A DNA stretch of 64,000 bases. It comes from Achromobacter sp. Bel (GTDB lineage: Bacteria > Pseudomonadota > Gammaproteobacteria > Burkholderiales > Burkholderiaceae_B). Location of the stretch: positions 34,053 through 98,052 of the forward strand of contig NZ_JABBJN010000022.1 in NCBI RefSeq assembly GCF_012928505.1. Reading direction: 5' to 3'. Numbering within the stretch: the first letter of the stretch is position 1; each line of letters opens with the position of its first letter. The notes below the pieces were generated by a model. The model worked only from the letters and a program-made list of their open reading frames with translations. It had not been told where the DNA came from and did no database searches. Of this stretch, positions 54,050 to 62,844 are shown piece by piece. A program made the position numbers and the translations under genes.

Positions 54050-55420
54050 ATGCACCTGCATATTCTTGGCATCTGCGGTACGTTCATGGGTGGCCTGGCG
54101 CTGATCGCGCGGGCCGCCGGGCACAAGGTCACTGGTTGCGATGCGGGCGTGTACCCGCCCATGAGCACGCAGCTGTCCGAACAGGGAATCGAACTGATCG
54201 AAGGTTTCGGCGTCGATCAGATGGCGCTTGAGCCCGACCTGTACGTGATCGGCAACGTGGTCAGCCGCGGCAATCCGCTGATGGAAGCCATCCTGGAGTC
54301 CGGCGCGCGCTACGTGTCCGGCCCGCAATGGCTGGGCGACAACGTCCTGCCCGGCCAGCACGTGCTGGCGGTGGCGGGCACGCATGGCAAGACCACCACC
54401 AGTTCGATGTTGGCGTGGGTGCTGGAAGCCGCGGGCCTGGCGCCCAACTTCCTGATCGGCGGCGTAGCGCAGGACCTGCACGTGTCGGCCCGGTACGACC
54501 CGGCGCGCCGCCCCTTCGTGATCGAAGCGGACGAGTACGACACGGCCTTCTTCGACAAGCGTTCCAAGTTCGTCCACTACCGCCCGCGCACCGCCATCCT
54601 GAACAACCTGGAATACGACCACGCCGACATCTTCCCGGATCTGGCCGCGATCGAGACCCAATTCCACCACCTGGTACGCACCATCCCCGGCTCGGGCCGC
54701 ATCGTGCGCCCGACGCACTCCGACGCGATGGACCGCGTGATTGCCCGCGGATGCTGGTCGGAAACCGTCACGTTCGGCGCCGATGGGGCCTGGCAGGCCA
54801 CGCAGCCCGATGCGGAGGGCGCCTTCGGCGTGCTGCGCAACGGCGTGGCGGTCGGCACCGTGCGCTGGAACCTGACAGGCGAGCACAACCGCATGAATGC
54901 GTTGGCGGCGCTGGCGGCGGCCGAGCACGTGGGCGTGTCCGCGGAACAGGGCATCGAGGCTCTGACCCGCTTTGCCGGGGTCAAGCGCCGCATGGAGCTG
55001 CGCGGCACCGTCAACGGCGTGAAGGTCTACGACGATTTCGCCCATCACCCCACCGCCATCGCCACCACCCTGGAAGGGCTGCGCCGCCAAGTCGGGTCGG
55101 CACGCATCCTGGCGGTGCTGGAACCGCGTTCCAACACCATGAAGCTGGGCACCATGGCCGCCCGCCTGCCCGAGGCGCTGGCCGACGCCGACCTGGTGTT
55201 CTGCTTCGGCGCGCACAGCGGCAAGCATGCCTTGGGCTGGAATCCGGCCGACGTCCTGGCGTCCCTGGGCGACCGGGCTTCCAGTTACGATGACATCGGC
55301 GCGCTCGTGGCCGCCGTGACCGCCGCCGCCCGCCCGGGCGACCAGGTGCTGGTCATGAGCAACGGCGGCTTTGGCGGCATCCACGGCAAGCTGCTGGACG
55401 CCTTGCAGGCACGCGGTTGA
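54050..55420 (+). CDS. mpl: UDP-N-acetylmuramate:L-alanyl-gamma-D-glutamyl-meso-DAP ligase
   Basis: This 456-residue Mur-ligase relative joins recycled tripeptide to UDP-MurNAc in murein recycling. It starts MHLHILGICGTFMGGLA; the ATP site AGTHGKTTTSS is near 108 and FDDFAHHPTAI-type sequence (YDDFAHHPTAI) near 327 is diagnostic of Mpl/MurC. AGGAGA lies seven bases before the ATG. The frame stays open upstream through the tandem repeats, but that part is not protein. It shares murein recycling with anmK. Confidence 0.95.
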   Translation: MHLHILGICGTFMGGLALIARAAGHKVTGCDAGVYPPMSTQLSEQGIELIEGFGVDQMALEPDLYVIGNVVSRGNPLMEAILESGARYVSGPQWLGDNVLPGQHVLAVAGTHGKTTTSSMLAWVLEAAGLAPNFLIGGVAQDLHVSARYDPARRPFVIEADEYDTAFFDKRSKFVHYRPRTAILNNLEYDHADIFPDLAAIETQFHHLVRTIPGSGRIVRPTHSDAMDRVIARGCWSETVTFGADGAWQATQPDAEGAFGVLRNGVAVGTVRWNLTGEHNRMNALAALAAAEHVGVSAEQGIEALTRFAGVKRRMELRGTVNGVKVYDDFAHHPTAIATTLEGLRRQVGSARILAVLEPRSNTMKLGTMAARLPEALADADLVFCFGAHSGKHALGWNPADVLASLGDRASSYDDIGALVAAVTAAARPGDQVLVMSNGGFGGIHGKLLDALQARG

Positions 55421-55449
55421 ACGGCGGACCGATACCGGACGAGCACGAA

Positions 55450-56052
55450 ATGATCCTCTACCTGCACGGCTTTCGCTCCTCGCCCACTTCGATGAAGGCC
55501 CGGATGATGGCCGACGCCATGGCCCAGCGCGGCCTGGCCGCCGACTGGGCCTGCCCGCAGTTACCCGCCAGCCCCCGCGAAGCGATCGACCTGGCCCTGG
55601 GCATTGCCCGGCGCCAATTGGAGGCTGCGGCCAGCCCCCGGGCGCTGACCGTGATCGGCTCGTCGCTAGGTGGCTTCTACGCCACCTGGCTGGCCGAACA
55701 GCTGGGCTGCAAGGCGGTCCTGCTGAACCCGGCCGTGGAGGCGCCGCGCGACCTGGCGACCCAGGTCGGCGAACACCACATGTATCATTCCGACGCGCCG
55801 TTCGTCTTTTTGCCCGAATATGTGGACGAACTGGCGGCCATCCATGCCCCTCGCATCACGCAGCCCGACCGGTATTTCCTGGTGGCGGCGACCGGCGACG
55901 AGGTGCTGGATTGGCGTGAAATGCGCGATCGCTACGCGGGTTGCCGACAGCGTATCGTGCAGGGTAGCGACCACGGTTTATCCGATTTCGCGCAATGGAT
56001 GCCCGAGGTGCTTGAATTCGCCCTTGGCGCCAGGCAGGTTCGCCCCCAATAA
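55450..56052 (+). CDS. YqiA-like alpha/beta-fold esterase
   Basis: This 200-residue hydrolase begins MILYLHGFRSSP, typical of YqiA. The nucleophile is S72 in GSSLGG and the histidine lies in GSDHGLSDF. It is probably cotranscribed with mpl (30 bases apart). The frame opens at a TTG overlapping the mpl stop, but the ATG at 55450 fits the family start. The substrate is unknown. Confidence 0.88.
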   Translation: MILYLHGFRSSPTSMKARMMADAMAQRGLAADWACPQLPASPREAIDLALGIARRQLEAAASPRALTVIGSSLGGFYATWLAEQLGCKAVLLNPAVEAPRDLATQVGEHHMYHSDAPFVFLPEYVDELAAIHAPRITQPDRYFLVAATGDEVLDWREMRDRYAGCRQRIVQGSDHGLSDFAQWMPEVLEFALGARQVRPQ

Positions 56053-56125
56053 TCAATACCAGACCTCAACACTTTATATAGCTGCGCAAGGCGGCGCGTG
56101 CGCGCCGCCCAGGACGATCCCCACC

Positions 56126-58030
56126 ATGTATGTGTTTTACGAAGACGACGGCAGCTTCAAGGCCGGCAATATCCTGTCCGAGACCGACGCCAGCCTGCAG
56201 GTGGAGTCGGAGTCGGGCAAGCGCAGCAAGATCAAGCGCGCCAACACCCTGTTCAACTTCGCGTCGCCCGAGCCGGCGGCGCTGATGAGCCAGGCGGCTG
56301 CGGCCGCCGAGGCGCTGGACCTGCAATTCCTGTGGGAATGCGCGCCGCAGGAAGAGTTCGACACGCCCGCCCTGGCCGCCGACTACTTCGGCCATGCCCC
56401 TACGCCCGTGGAACAGGCCGCACTGCTGATGCGCCTGCACGGCGCGCCGGCGTACTTCCATCGCCGCGGCAAGGGCCGCTACCGCCCTGCCCCGCCCGAT
56501 ATCCTGGCCGCCGCCCTGGCCGCGCTGGACAAGAAGCAGCGCCAGGCCGAGCAGCAGCAGGAATGGGTGGACGAGATGGCCGCCGGCCGACTGCCGGAAC
56601 CCATCGCGCAGGCTGCGGAATCCCTGCTGATCCGCCCGGACAAGAATACGCAGCAATGGAAGGCCCTGGACGCCGCGTGCGCCAAGCTGGGCAAGACGCC
56701 GGACCGCCTGCTGCTTGAGCTGGGCGCCTGGCCGCATGCGCTGGCCTTGCACAAGCGCCGCTTCCTGGCGGTGAATTTCCCGCGCGGGCTGGCGTTCCCC
56801 GAGCTGGAACTGCCGCCCGTCGACCGCGAACTGCCGCTGTCGGACGCCGAGATCTATTCGGTGGACGATGTCACCACCACCGAAATCGACGACGCGCTGT
56901 CCGTCACCGAGCTGCCCGACGGACGCCTGCGCGTGGGCGTGCACGTGGCCGCTCCGGGCCTGACCGTGACCCGCGACAGCGAGTTCGACAAGCTCGCCCG
57001 CGCGCGCCTGTCCACGGTCTACATGCCGGGCGACAAGATTCCGATGCAGCCGGACAACGTCATCAAGGCGTTCTCGCTGGATGCGGGCCGCGAAGTGCCG
57101 GTGCTGTCGTTGTATGTGGTGGCCGACCCCGAGACGGGCGAGATTTTCGAATCGGAAACTCGCCTGGAACGCGTGGTGGTGCGCGAGAACCTGCGCCACA
57201 ACATGCTGGACGCCCAGGTCACGGAAGCGAGCCTGGCCGATCCGTCGGCGGACATCCCCTACGGCCACTGGCTGCGTCCGCTGTGGAAGCTGGCACAGGC
57301 GCTGTCGGCGCAACGCGAGAAGGTGCGCGGCAAGCCCGAGAACAATTCGCGGGTGGAGTACAGCTTCTATCTGGACGGCAACCCGGACGATCCGGACACG
57401 CCCGTGCGCCTGGTGCCCCGCCAGCGCAACGCGCCGCTGGACCGCATGGTGGCCGAATACATGATCCTGGCCAACAACCAGTGGGGCGGCCTGCTGCACC
57501 AACACGGCGTGCCGGGCATCTACCGTTCGCAACAGGCGGGCCGCGTGCGCATGAGCACGCAGGCGCTGCCGCACGAGGCGATCGGCGTGCCGCAATACGC
57601 CTGGAGCACGTCGCCGCTGCGCCGCTATGTCGACTTGGTCAACCAATGGCAGTTGATCGCCGCGGTGGAGCACGGCGTATCGGCCCGCCTGGTGGCGCCG
57701 TTCAAGCCGCGCGACGCGGACCTGTTCGCGATCATTGGCGCATTCGACGCGCAGTACGCGGCGTGGGCGGAGTTCCAGAGCGCGATGGAGCGCTACTGGT
57801 GCCTGCGTTGGCTCAAGCAGCACGGCGTGACCCGGACGGTGGCGCACGTGTTGCGGGACGATCTGGTCCGGTTCGCGAATGCGCCGCTGGTGACCCGGGT
57901 GGGCGGAATGCCTGAGCTGGAACGGGGGACCGCGGTAGAGATCGATATCCTGGGGATGGATGAGTTGAGCCTGGAGCTGGATTGCCGGTATCTGGGGGAA
58001 GTGAGTCCTGCTGCGGGAGATGCGGCTTAG
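56126..58030 (+). CDS. RNase II-family exoribonuclease (RNB domain)
   Basis: This 634-residue enzyme degrades single-stranded RNA from the 3' end. The RNB catalytic aspartates are in YSVDDVTTTEIDDALS near 244, and the RNA-exit segment RRYVDLVNQWQL lies near 503. No clear C-terminal S1 domain is obvious beyond a short end piece. I start at MYVFYEDDG. It follows the YqiA-like gene. Confidence 0.9.
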   Translation: MYVFYEDDGSFKAGNILSETDASLQVESESGKRSKIKRANTLFNFASPEPAALMSQAAAAAEALDLQFLWECAPQEEFDTPALAADYFGHAPTPVEQAALLMRLHGAPAYFHRRGKGRYRPAPPDILAAALAALDKKQRQAEQQQEWVDEMAAGRLPEPIAQAAESLLIRPDKNTQQWKALDAACAKLGKTPDRLLLELGAWPHALALHKRRFLAVNFPRGLAFPELELPPVDRELPLSDAEIYSVDDVTTTEIDDALSVTELPDGRLRVGVHVAAPGLTVTRDSEFDKLARARLSTVYMPGDKIPMQPDNVIKAFSLDAGREVPVLSLYVVADPETGEIFESETRLERVVVRENLRHNMLDAQVTEASLADPSADIPYGHWLRPLWKLAQALSAQREKVRGKPENNSRVEYSFYLDGNPDDPDTPVRLVPRQRNAPLDRMVAEYMILANNQWGGLLHQHGVPGIYRSQQAGRVRMSTQALPHEAIGVPQYAWSTSPLRRYVDLVNQWQLIAAVEHGVSARLVAPFKPRDADLFAIIGAFDAQYAAWAEFQSAMERYWCLRWLKQHGVTRTVAHVLRDDLVRFANAPLVTRVGGMPELERGTAVEIDILGMDELSLELDCRYLGEVSPAAGDAA

Positions 58031-58656
58031 TCGCTGCGGGGCTTAGTCGCTGCGGGGCTTTGGGGCTCTGGGGCTTTGAGGGGTAGCTTCGGGCGATGTT
58101 CGGGGTTTTTCTTCGGGAGTCCTGGTCTTCGTGGGTCACCCGTCGGCGGGGCCGGGCGGATGGCGCGCGCCCACGATTGCGGTCCGTAGCCTTCGCTCCG
58201 GACGTCCCCGTCGTCATCCTCGTCCGCCTTCGGCTCCCTTCGGATTCCCTTGGGCGCATCAAGGTTGCGCGCCATCCGCCCGGCCCCGCCGACGGACTGG
58301 CGCAGTCTTGGCTCGATGCGCTGCTGGATCGCTGTTTACTGACGAAATTTGCGTGGCCCGCCTCATGCGGCCGCGCGGGCGGCCGCGTTCGGCATACGTG
58401 CTGTCGGGGCGCCGTGCGAGGGTCGCTTGCGCGCTTTCGGTGATTGGCTTTCTGTTGAGCCCCGCAGTCAGGTGGGGAGGTGGAGCGACGGGTGGCGCGC
58501 GGCGCATAGCCGCGTGCTGATTGAGACCTGTGCGCGCGCCCCCGTCTAACAGGGAGACTGTGGTGGGTTACTGCACTGTCTCTCATCTGACGAGTGGATC
58601 GTTGATGGTTATTCGTCTTCTCGTATGTGGGAGGGGGGAGCGCGCTCGATCCGGGA
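58031..58656. other. Accessory intergenic region with inverted repeats
   Basis: This 626-base gap starts with a 16-base tandem duplication (GGCTTAGTCGCTGCGG at 58024 and 58040) that spans the RNase stop codon. It then contains the 28 bp inverted repeat at 58141-58294 and CG-rich sequence without a plausible gene. The many open frames here lack ribosome sites and codon preference. Confidence 0.5.
58141..58294. repeat. Perfect 28 bp inverted repeat with 98 bp spacer
   Basis: Arms 58141-58168 (starting CGTCGGCGGGGCCGGG) and 58267-58294 are exact reverse complements. The spacer has a further GTCCG/CGGAC stem near 58181-58203. The whole can fold as one long cruciform or stem-loop. It is not flanked by a transposase gene or obvious target duplication. 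Confidence 0.85.
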
Positions 58657-59319
58657 TTAAATATCGGCTACATCGCGCAGCCGTACGCCGGAGAAGTTGG
58701 CCGCGCGCAATGCATCAAACATCGCGCGGTCGCAGATGGGGGGTGCTCCCATGCGATCCTGGCGGAAGATATGGGCATCTCCCACAACCTCCGGCTTGAA
58801 CACCAAGCTGGCTCCGCCGACGAGGCTATAAAGTTTCTCGTCCTCGCCGGTCTGATAATTGTGGTCGAGCTTGATCCTCACGCGAGAAGAGGCTTCATCC
58901 AGGGCATCGAGTCTGCGCAGCACATTGCCCAGGTAGTACTGAGGGGCGGGGCTGCCGTCAGCAAGGCTGAAGTCGCATGCCACAAAGGCAAACGCCTCGG
59001 CGTCCAACTGCTCAAACAGTTGCTTCAACGGCTCCGACACAATCCATATGCCAGCGAGCTCTTCCAGATCGCGTGGCATTCCGCCCTTCTCCGGTACATG
59101 AACCAGGCGGGGACGCTGCGGATACTGGTCTGGCATTCCATTAGGACGCAAGACGACATTCATCCCGGGATCGATCAGCTTGTCTTCGTTGGCGATTTCG
59201 ATGCCGGGCACCCTGCCGTTTCCCAAGAAGCTGGCGTCGATCAGGAAAAATTCGCCCTTATGAGAGGCGGCTTTGGCTGAAACTTCAATGGCGGTCGGTT
59301 CGGTCACGGTGGCTTCCAT
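58657..59319 (-). CDS. Imm11/DUF1629-family immunity-like protein
   Basis: This 220-residue acidic soluble protein matches what I recall of DUF1629 (Imm11), with ELAGIWIVSEPLKQLFEQLD, YYLGNVLRRLDALDEASS and a closing DRAMFDALRAANFSGVRLRD. Imm11 proteins are predicted to neutralise toxin domains of polymorphic toxin systems. No toxin, VgrG, Rhs or contact-dependent-inhibition gene is near, so it may be an orphan left after loss or acquired alone. Codon use is less GC-rich than in its neighbours. Confidence 0.7.
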   Translation of the reverse strand: MEATVTEPTAIEVSAKAASHKGEFFLIDASFLGNGRVPGIEIANEDKLIDPGMNVVLRPNGMPDQYPQRPRLVHVPEKGGMPRDLEELAGIWIVSEPLKQLFEQLDAEAFAFVACDFSLADGSPAPQYYLGNVLRRLDALDEASSRVRIKLDHNYQTGEDEKLYSLVGGASLVFKPEVVGDAHIFRQDRMGAPPICDRAMFDALRAANFSGVRLRDVADI

Positions 59320-59572
59320 CGTGGATGCGGGGGCAGAACGGGAATGCAGTTGGGCCGATGCTAGCGGGGCTTTAGCGCAGCCACAAGTTCCGTCGAAGTG
59401 GTCTTCAGCATGCTGATGCTGTGAAATGCTGCCAACCTACGCCAAAGTTCATAACACGCTCCAGGACGAAAACCTCCATCGCGCGCCGGGCGTCTCAAGA
59501 ACTCAAATTGCCCCCCATTCCCCTGAACCCCGTAAACTCCCCAAAAAAATCAAAACATCCGGAGGAAACAAC

Positions 59573-60244
59573 ATGCGCATTCTGCTGGTCGAGGACAACC
59601 TTGATCTAGGCGATGCCGTGGAAAGCAAACTGCGTCTGGCGGGCCATAGCGTGCAATGGGTGCACGATGGGCTGGCGGCGTTGCGCTGGGGGCTGGACGA
59701 GACCTGGGACGCGTTGGTGCTGGACATCAATCTGCCGGGCAAGGACGGGTTTTCGGTCATTCGTGAATTGCGGGCGGCCGGGCTGGAGGCGCCTGTGCTC
59801 GTCATGACCGCGCGGGCCGAGATCGAAGACAAGATCGACATGCTGGACCTGGGCGCGGACGACTACCTCGTCAAGCCGTTTGACCTGCGCGAACTGGAAG
59901 CGCGGCTGCGGGCGCTGATGCGCCGGCCGGCCGGGCAGACCAGCAGCACCACGCATTACGGCAATCTCAGCCTGGACCTGGCGGGGCGTAGCGTCACGCT
60001 GTCGGGCGCGCCGCTGGAGTTGGGGCGGCGCGAATTCCGGTTGCTGGAGATCCTGGTGGGCCGGATCGGCCAGACGGTGGCCAAAGAACGGCTGATGAAC
60101 CAGCTGTTCGACCTGGATGACGGGTCGCTCAATGCGCTGGAACTGCTGATCTCGCGGCTGCGCAAGAAGCTGGCGGGCGCGTCGATCGATATCGTCACGG
60201 TGCGCGGCGTCGGCTATCAGGCCCGCAGCCATGAGCATCCCTGA
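59573..60244 (+). CDS. OmpR-family response regulator
   Basis: This 223-residue regulator has a receiver domain with phospho-acceptor D51, the acidic pair E7-D8 and K101-type lysine in VKPFD, then a winged helix at about 125-220. GGAGGAAACAAC before the ATG is a strong ribosome site. Its stop lies inside the first codons of the kinase gene (14-base overlap), showing coupling. It resembles TctD/QseB regulators. Likely targets include the binding-protein gene downstream. Confidence 0.92.
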   Translation: MRILLVEDNLDLGDAVESKLRLAGHSVQWVHDGLAALRWGLDETWDALVLDINLPGKDGFSVIRELRAAGLEAPVLVMTARAEIEDKIDMLDLGADDYLVKPFDLRELEARLRALMRRPAGQTSSTTHYGNLSLDLAGRSVTLSGAPLELGRREFRLLEILVGRIGQTVAKERLMNQLFDLDDGSLNALELLISRLRKKLAGASIDIVTVRGVGYQARSHEHP

Positions 60245-62714
60245 AAGCGCCTCCATCCGCCGCCGCGTCTTCACCTTGGGCGCGGCGCTGCTGGCGTGCG
60301 CGCTGATCGGCCTGGTGTTCTTCCTGCGCGATTACGCGCATCGGGCCGCCGAGCAGGCCTTCGACCGGCTGTTGGCCGCGTCGGCGCTGACCATTGCCGG
60401 GTCCGTGCAGATCGAGGACAACGGCGTGACCGTCGAGCCGCCCGTCTCGTCGCTGGCGATGCTGTCGGGCAGCGAGCGCGTGTTCTACGAGGCGCGCACC
60501 TCCAATGGCCGGCTGATCACGGGCTACGCCGATCTGGCGCCCGCGTTACCGCTGGCGCAGGCGGCAACGCCCGTGTTCGCGTATGTGACCTATCACGACG
60601 AACCGGTCCGCGTGGCGACCGTGGGGCGGCTGGTGTCCGCCAGCCAGCACGCCGGCTGGGTAACCGTGCGCGTGGCGGAAACGCTGGGTTCGCGCGAAGA
60701 ATTGGCCAGCGAAATCCTGGGGCGCGGGGTGCTGCCGCTGCTGGTCGTCTCGCTGGTGGCGCTGGGCTTGCTGTGGTTCGGGGTGCAGCGCGCGTTTGCC
60801 CCGCTGGCCGTGCTGGAGCGCGACTTGCGCACCCGCGCGCCTGAAGACCTGACGCCACTGACCACCCCCGTGCCGCGGGAAGTCCACCGGCTGGTCGAAG
60901 CGCTGAACGCCTTCATGCAACGCCTTTCCATCATCATGGACACCTTGAACACGCTGGTGGCCGACGCCACGCATCAGGTCCGCACGCCCCTGGCGTCCTT
61001 GCGCGCGCAGGCCGAGGTGGCGCTGGAGGAAACCGATCCCAAACGCCTGCGCGAACGCATCGGCCGCATCCACCAGAATGCCACGCATGCGAGCCAATTG
61101 ATCAACCAACTGCTGATGGACGCCACCATCACGCACCGCCTGGGCAAAGGGCCGCCGGAGCCCGTAGGCGTTGCCGAAACCATCAACGAAACGCGCCGCC
61201 GCATCGGCCCGGTGGAAGCCGGACGGCTGCGTATCGAGATCGCCCCCGAGGTGCGTCGCGCGCGGATCGCCGGCGACCGCGTGGCGCTCCGAGAAATGCT
61301 GCGCAATCTGGTGGACAACGCGCTGCGCTACGCGCCCGACGGCACCGTCGATATCCAGGCAACGCCAGTCGCGGGCTTTCGTGTCGCGTTGACGGTCTCG
61401 GACCGCGGCCCCGGCATCTCCGACGACGAAAAAGAAGCCGTGCAGCAGCGCTTCACGCGCGGCCGGGCCGGGCAGTCGCAATCGGGGTCGGGGCTGGGAC
61501 TGGCGATCGTGCGTTCCGTGGCGATGGCCCATGGCGGCTCGCTGTGGCTGCACGACCGCCCGGGCGGCGGCCTGTCGGCGCGGGTCATCCTGCCGCTGGC
61601 GCAGCCGTCGGGCCGCCAGCTTGTTGCCTGGCTGGGCGCCCTTTTCACGGCGGCGACGCTGCTCGCCACGGCGCCTGGCGCGGTGCGGGCGGCGGAGCTG
61701 GAAGAGATCGTCACGCACTACCCCGCGCCGCAGCCCACGTCGCGCACGCTGGTCATCGCGGGGCCGACCGACACGCCCGTCGTCGCGCCCTTGATCCAGG
61801 GCTTCCAGTCGCTGCGGCCGGATGTCTCGGTGACCTATCGCGAAATCGGCAGCCGGGACCTGTACGAAGCGACGATCGACGGGAGGCTGACACAGGTGGA
61901 CGTGCTGATGAGTTCGGCGTCGGACCTGCAGATCCGGCTGGCCAACGACGGCTATGCGCAAAGCTACGCGTCGCCCTACGCTCCCAAGCTGCCCTCGTGG
62001 GCCGTCTGGCGCAACGAAGTCTATGGCTTCACCTTCGAGCCGGCGGTGATCGTCTACAACCCCAAGCGCTTCACGGAAGCCACCGTGCCCCGGTCGCGCC
62101 AGGATCTGCTGCGGCTGCTGGAACGCGAACAGTCGCGCCTGCAAGGCCGCGTCGGCACCTATGACATCGCCGCCAGCAGCGTGGGCTATCTGCTGGCCGA
62201 GCAGGACGAGCTGGTGTCGTCGAACTTCTGGGGGCTGGCCAACGCCATGGGGCAGGTCGGCGTGCGCCTGTCGCCCACTACCTCCCAGTTGCTGGACGCC
62301 ATCGAAAACGACGAGATGGACCTGGCCTACAACATCCTGGGTTCTTACGCCCTGTCACGCCAGGCCTCCGGCAGCAAGATCGGCGTGGTGTTCCCGCAGG
62401 ACTACGTGCTGGTGCTGGCGCGGTCCGTGCTGATATCGCGGCGCGCCCCCAGCCCCGACTTGGCGCGCGCGCTGGTGGACTGGCTCTTGTCGCCCGCCGG
62501 CCAGCAGGTGGCCTCCAGCCACGCGGCGCTGGGTTCCATCATGGAAGACACGCCGGGACGCTGGACGTCAGAGGCGGTGCTGGCGCGTTCAAGCGGCATC
62601 GTGCAGCCCGTGGTGCTAAGCCCCGCCCTGCTGGTGGGGCTGGACCAGCGGCGGCACTCGCGCTTCGTGCAGAACTGGGTGCGGCTGGTGACGGACACGC
62701 CCAAGCGTCCGTAG
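60231..62714 (+). CDS. Sensor histidine kinase fused to a C-terminal periplasmic solute-binding domain
   Basis: This 827-residue protein begins as a TctE/QseC-like kinase: membrane helix 1 (12-33), periplasmic sensor domain (34-165), helix 2 (166-185), a HAMP-like linker, H248 in DATHQVRTPL, N-box NLVDNALRY, DRGPG and GLGLAIV. A third helix (about 463-481) ends in APGAVRA|AEL, like a signal peptide. Residues 500-827 form an iron-type (SBP_bac_6-like) solute-binding domain. With three helices that domain falls in the periplasm. It is closely similar to the product of the next gene. The ligand is unknown. Confidence 0.85.
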   Translation: MSIPESASIRRRVFTLGAALLACALIGLVFFLRDYAHRAAEQAFDRLLAASALTIAGSVQIEDNGVTVEPPVSSLAMLSGSERVFYEARTSNGRLITGYADLAPALPLAQAATPVFAYVTYHDEPVRVATVGRLVSASQHAGWVTVRVAETLGSREELASEILGRGVLPLLVVSLVALGLLWFGVQRAFAPLAVLERDLRTRAPEDLTPLTTPVPREVHRLVEALNAFMQRLSIIMDTLNTLVADATHQVRTPLASLRAQAEVALEETDPKRLRERIGRIHQNATHASQLINQLLMDATITHRLGKGPPEPVGVAETINETRRRIGPVEAGRLRIEIAPEVRRARIAGDRVALREMLRNLVDNALRYAPDGTVDIQATPVAGFRVALTVSDRGPGISDDEKEAVQQRFTRGRAGQSQSGSGLGLAIVRSVAMAHGGSLWLHDRPGGGLSARVILPLAQPSGRQLVAWLGALFTAATLLATAPGAVRAAELEEIVTHYPAPQPTSRTLVIAGPTDTPVVAPLIQGFQSLRPDVSVTYREIGSRDLYEATIDGRLTQVDVLMSSASDLQIRLANDGYAQSYASPYAPKLPSWAVWRNEVYGFTFEPAVIVYNPKRFTEATVPRSRQDLLRLLEREQSRLQGRVGTYDIAASSVGYLLAEQDELVSSNFWGLANAMGQVGVRLSPTTSQLLDAIENDEMDLAYNILGSYALSRQASGSKIGVVFPQDYVLVLARSVLISRRAPSPDLARALVDWLLSPAGQQVASSHAALGSIMEDTPGRWTSEAVLARSSGIVQPVVLSPALLVGLDQRRHSRFVQNWVRLVTDTPKRP

Positions 62715-62844
62715 ATGCCGGCCAGGGATTACCCCTAGCCGCAACCTGTCTCCATGACAGGACGACGACAGACGCCGCCTCCTAAGATGGGCGCAGGCTG
62801 GACCAAGATCCTGCTCACACTAATTCCAATCGGAGACAACACCC

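Noticed and set aside
58141..58294. Insertion sequence ends
   Set aside because: The enclosed 98 bases cannot encode a transposase and no target duplication is visible, so I call it only an inverted repeat.
58027..58586. Several overlapping open frames on both strands in the gap after the RNase gene
   Set aside because: They cross the inverted repeat, lack ribosome sites and give arginine/proline-rich products typical of GC-rich noncoding DNA.
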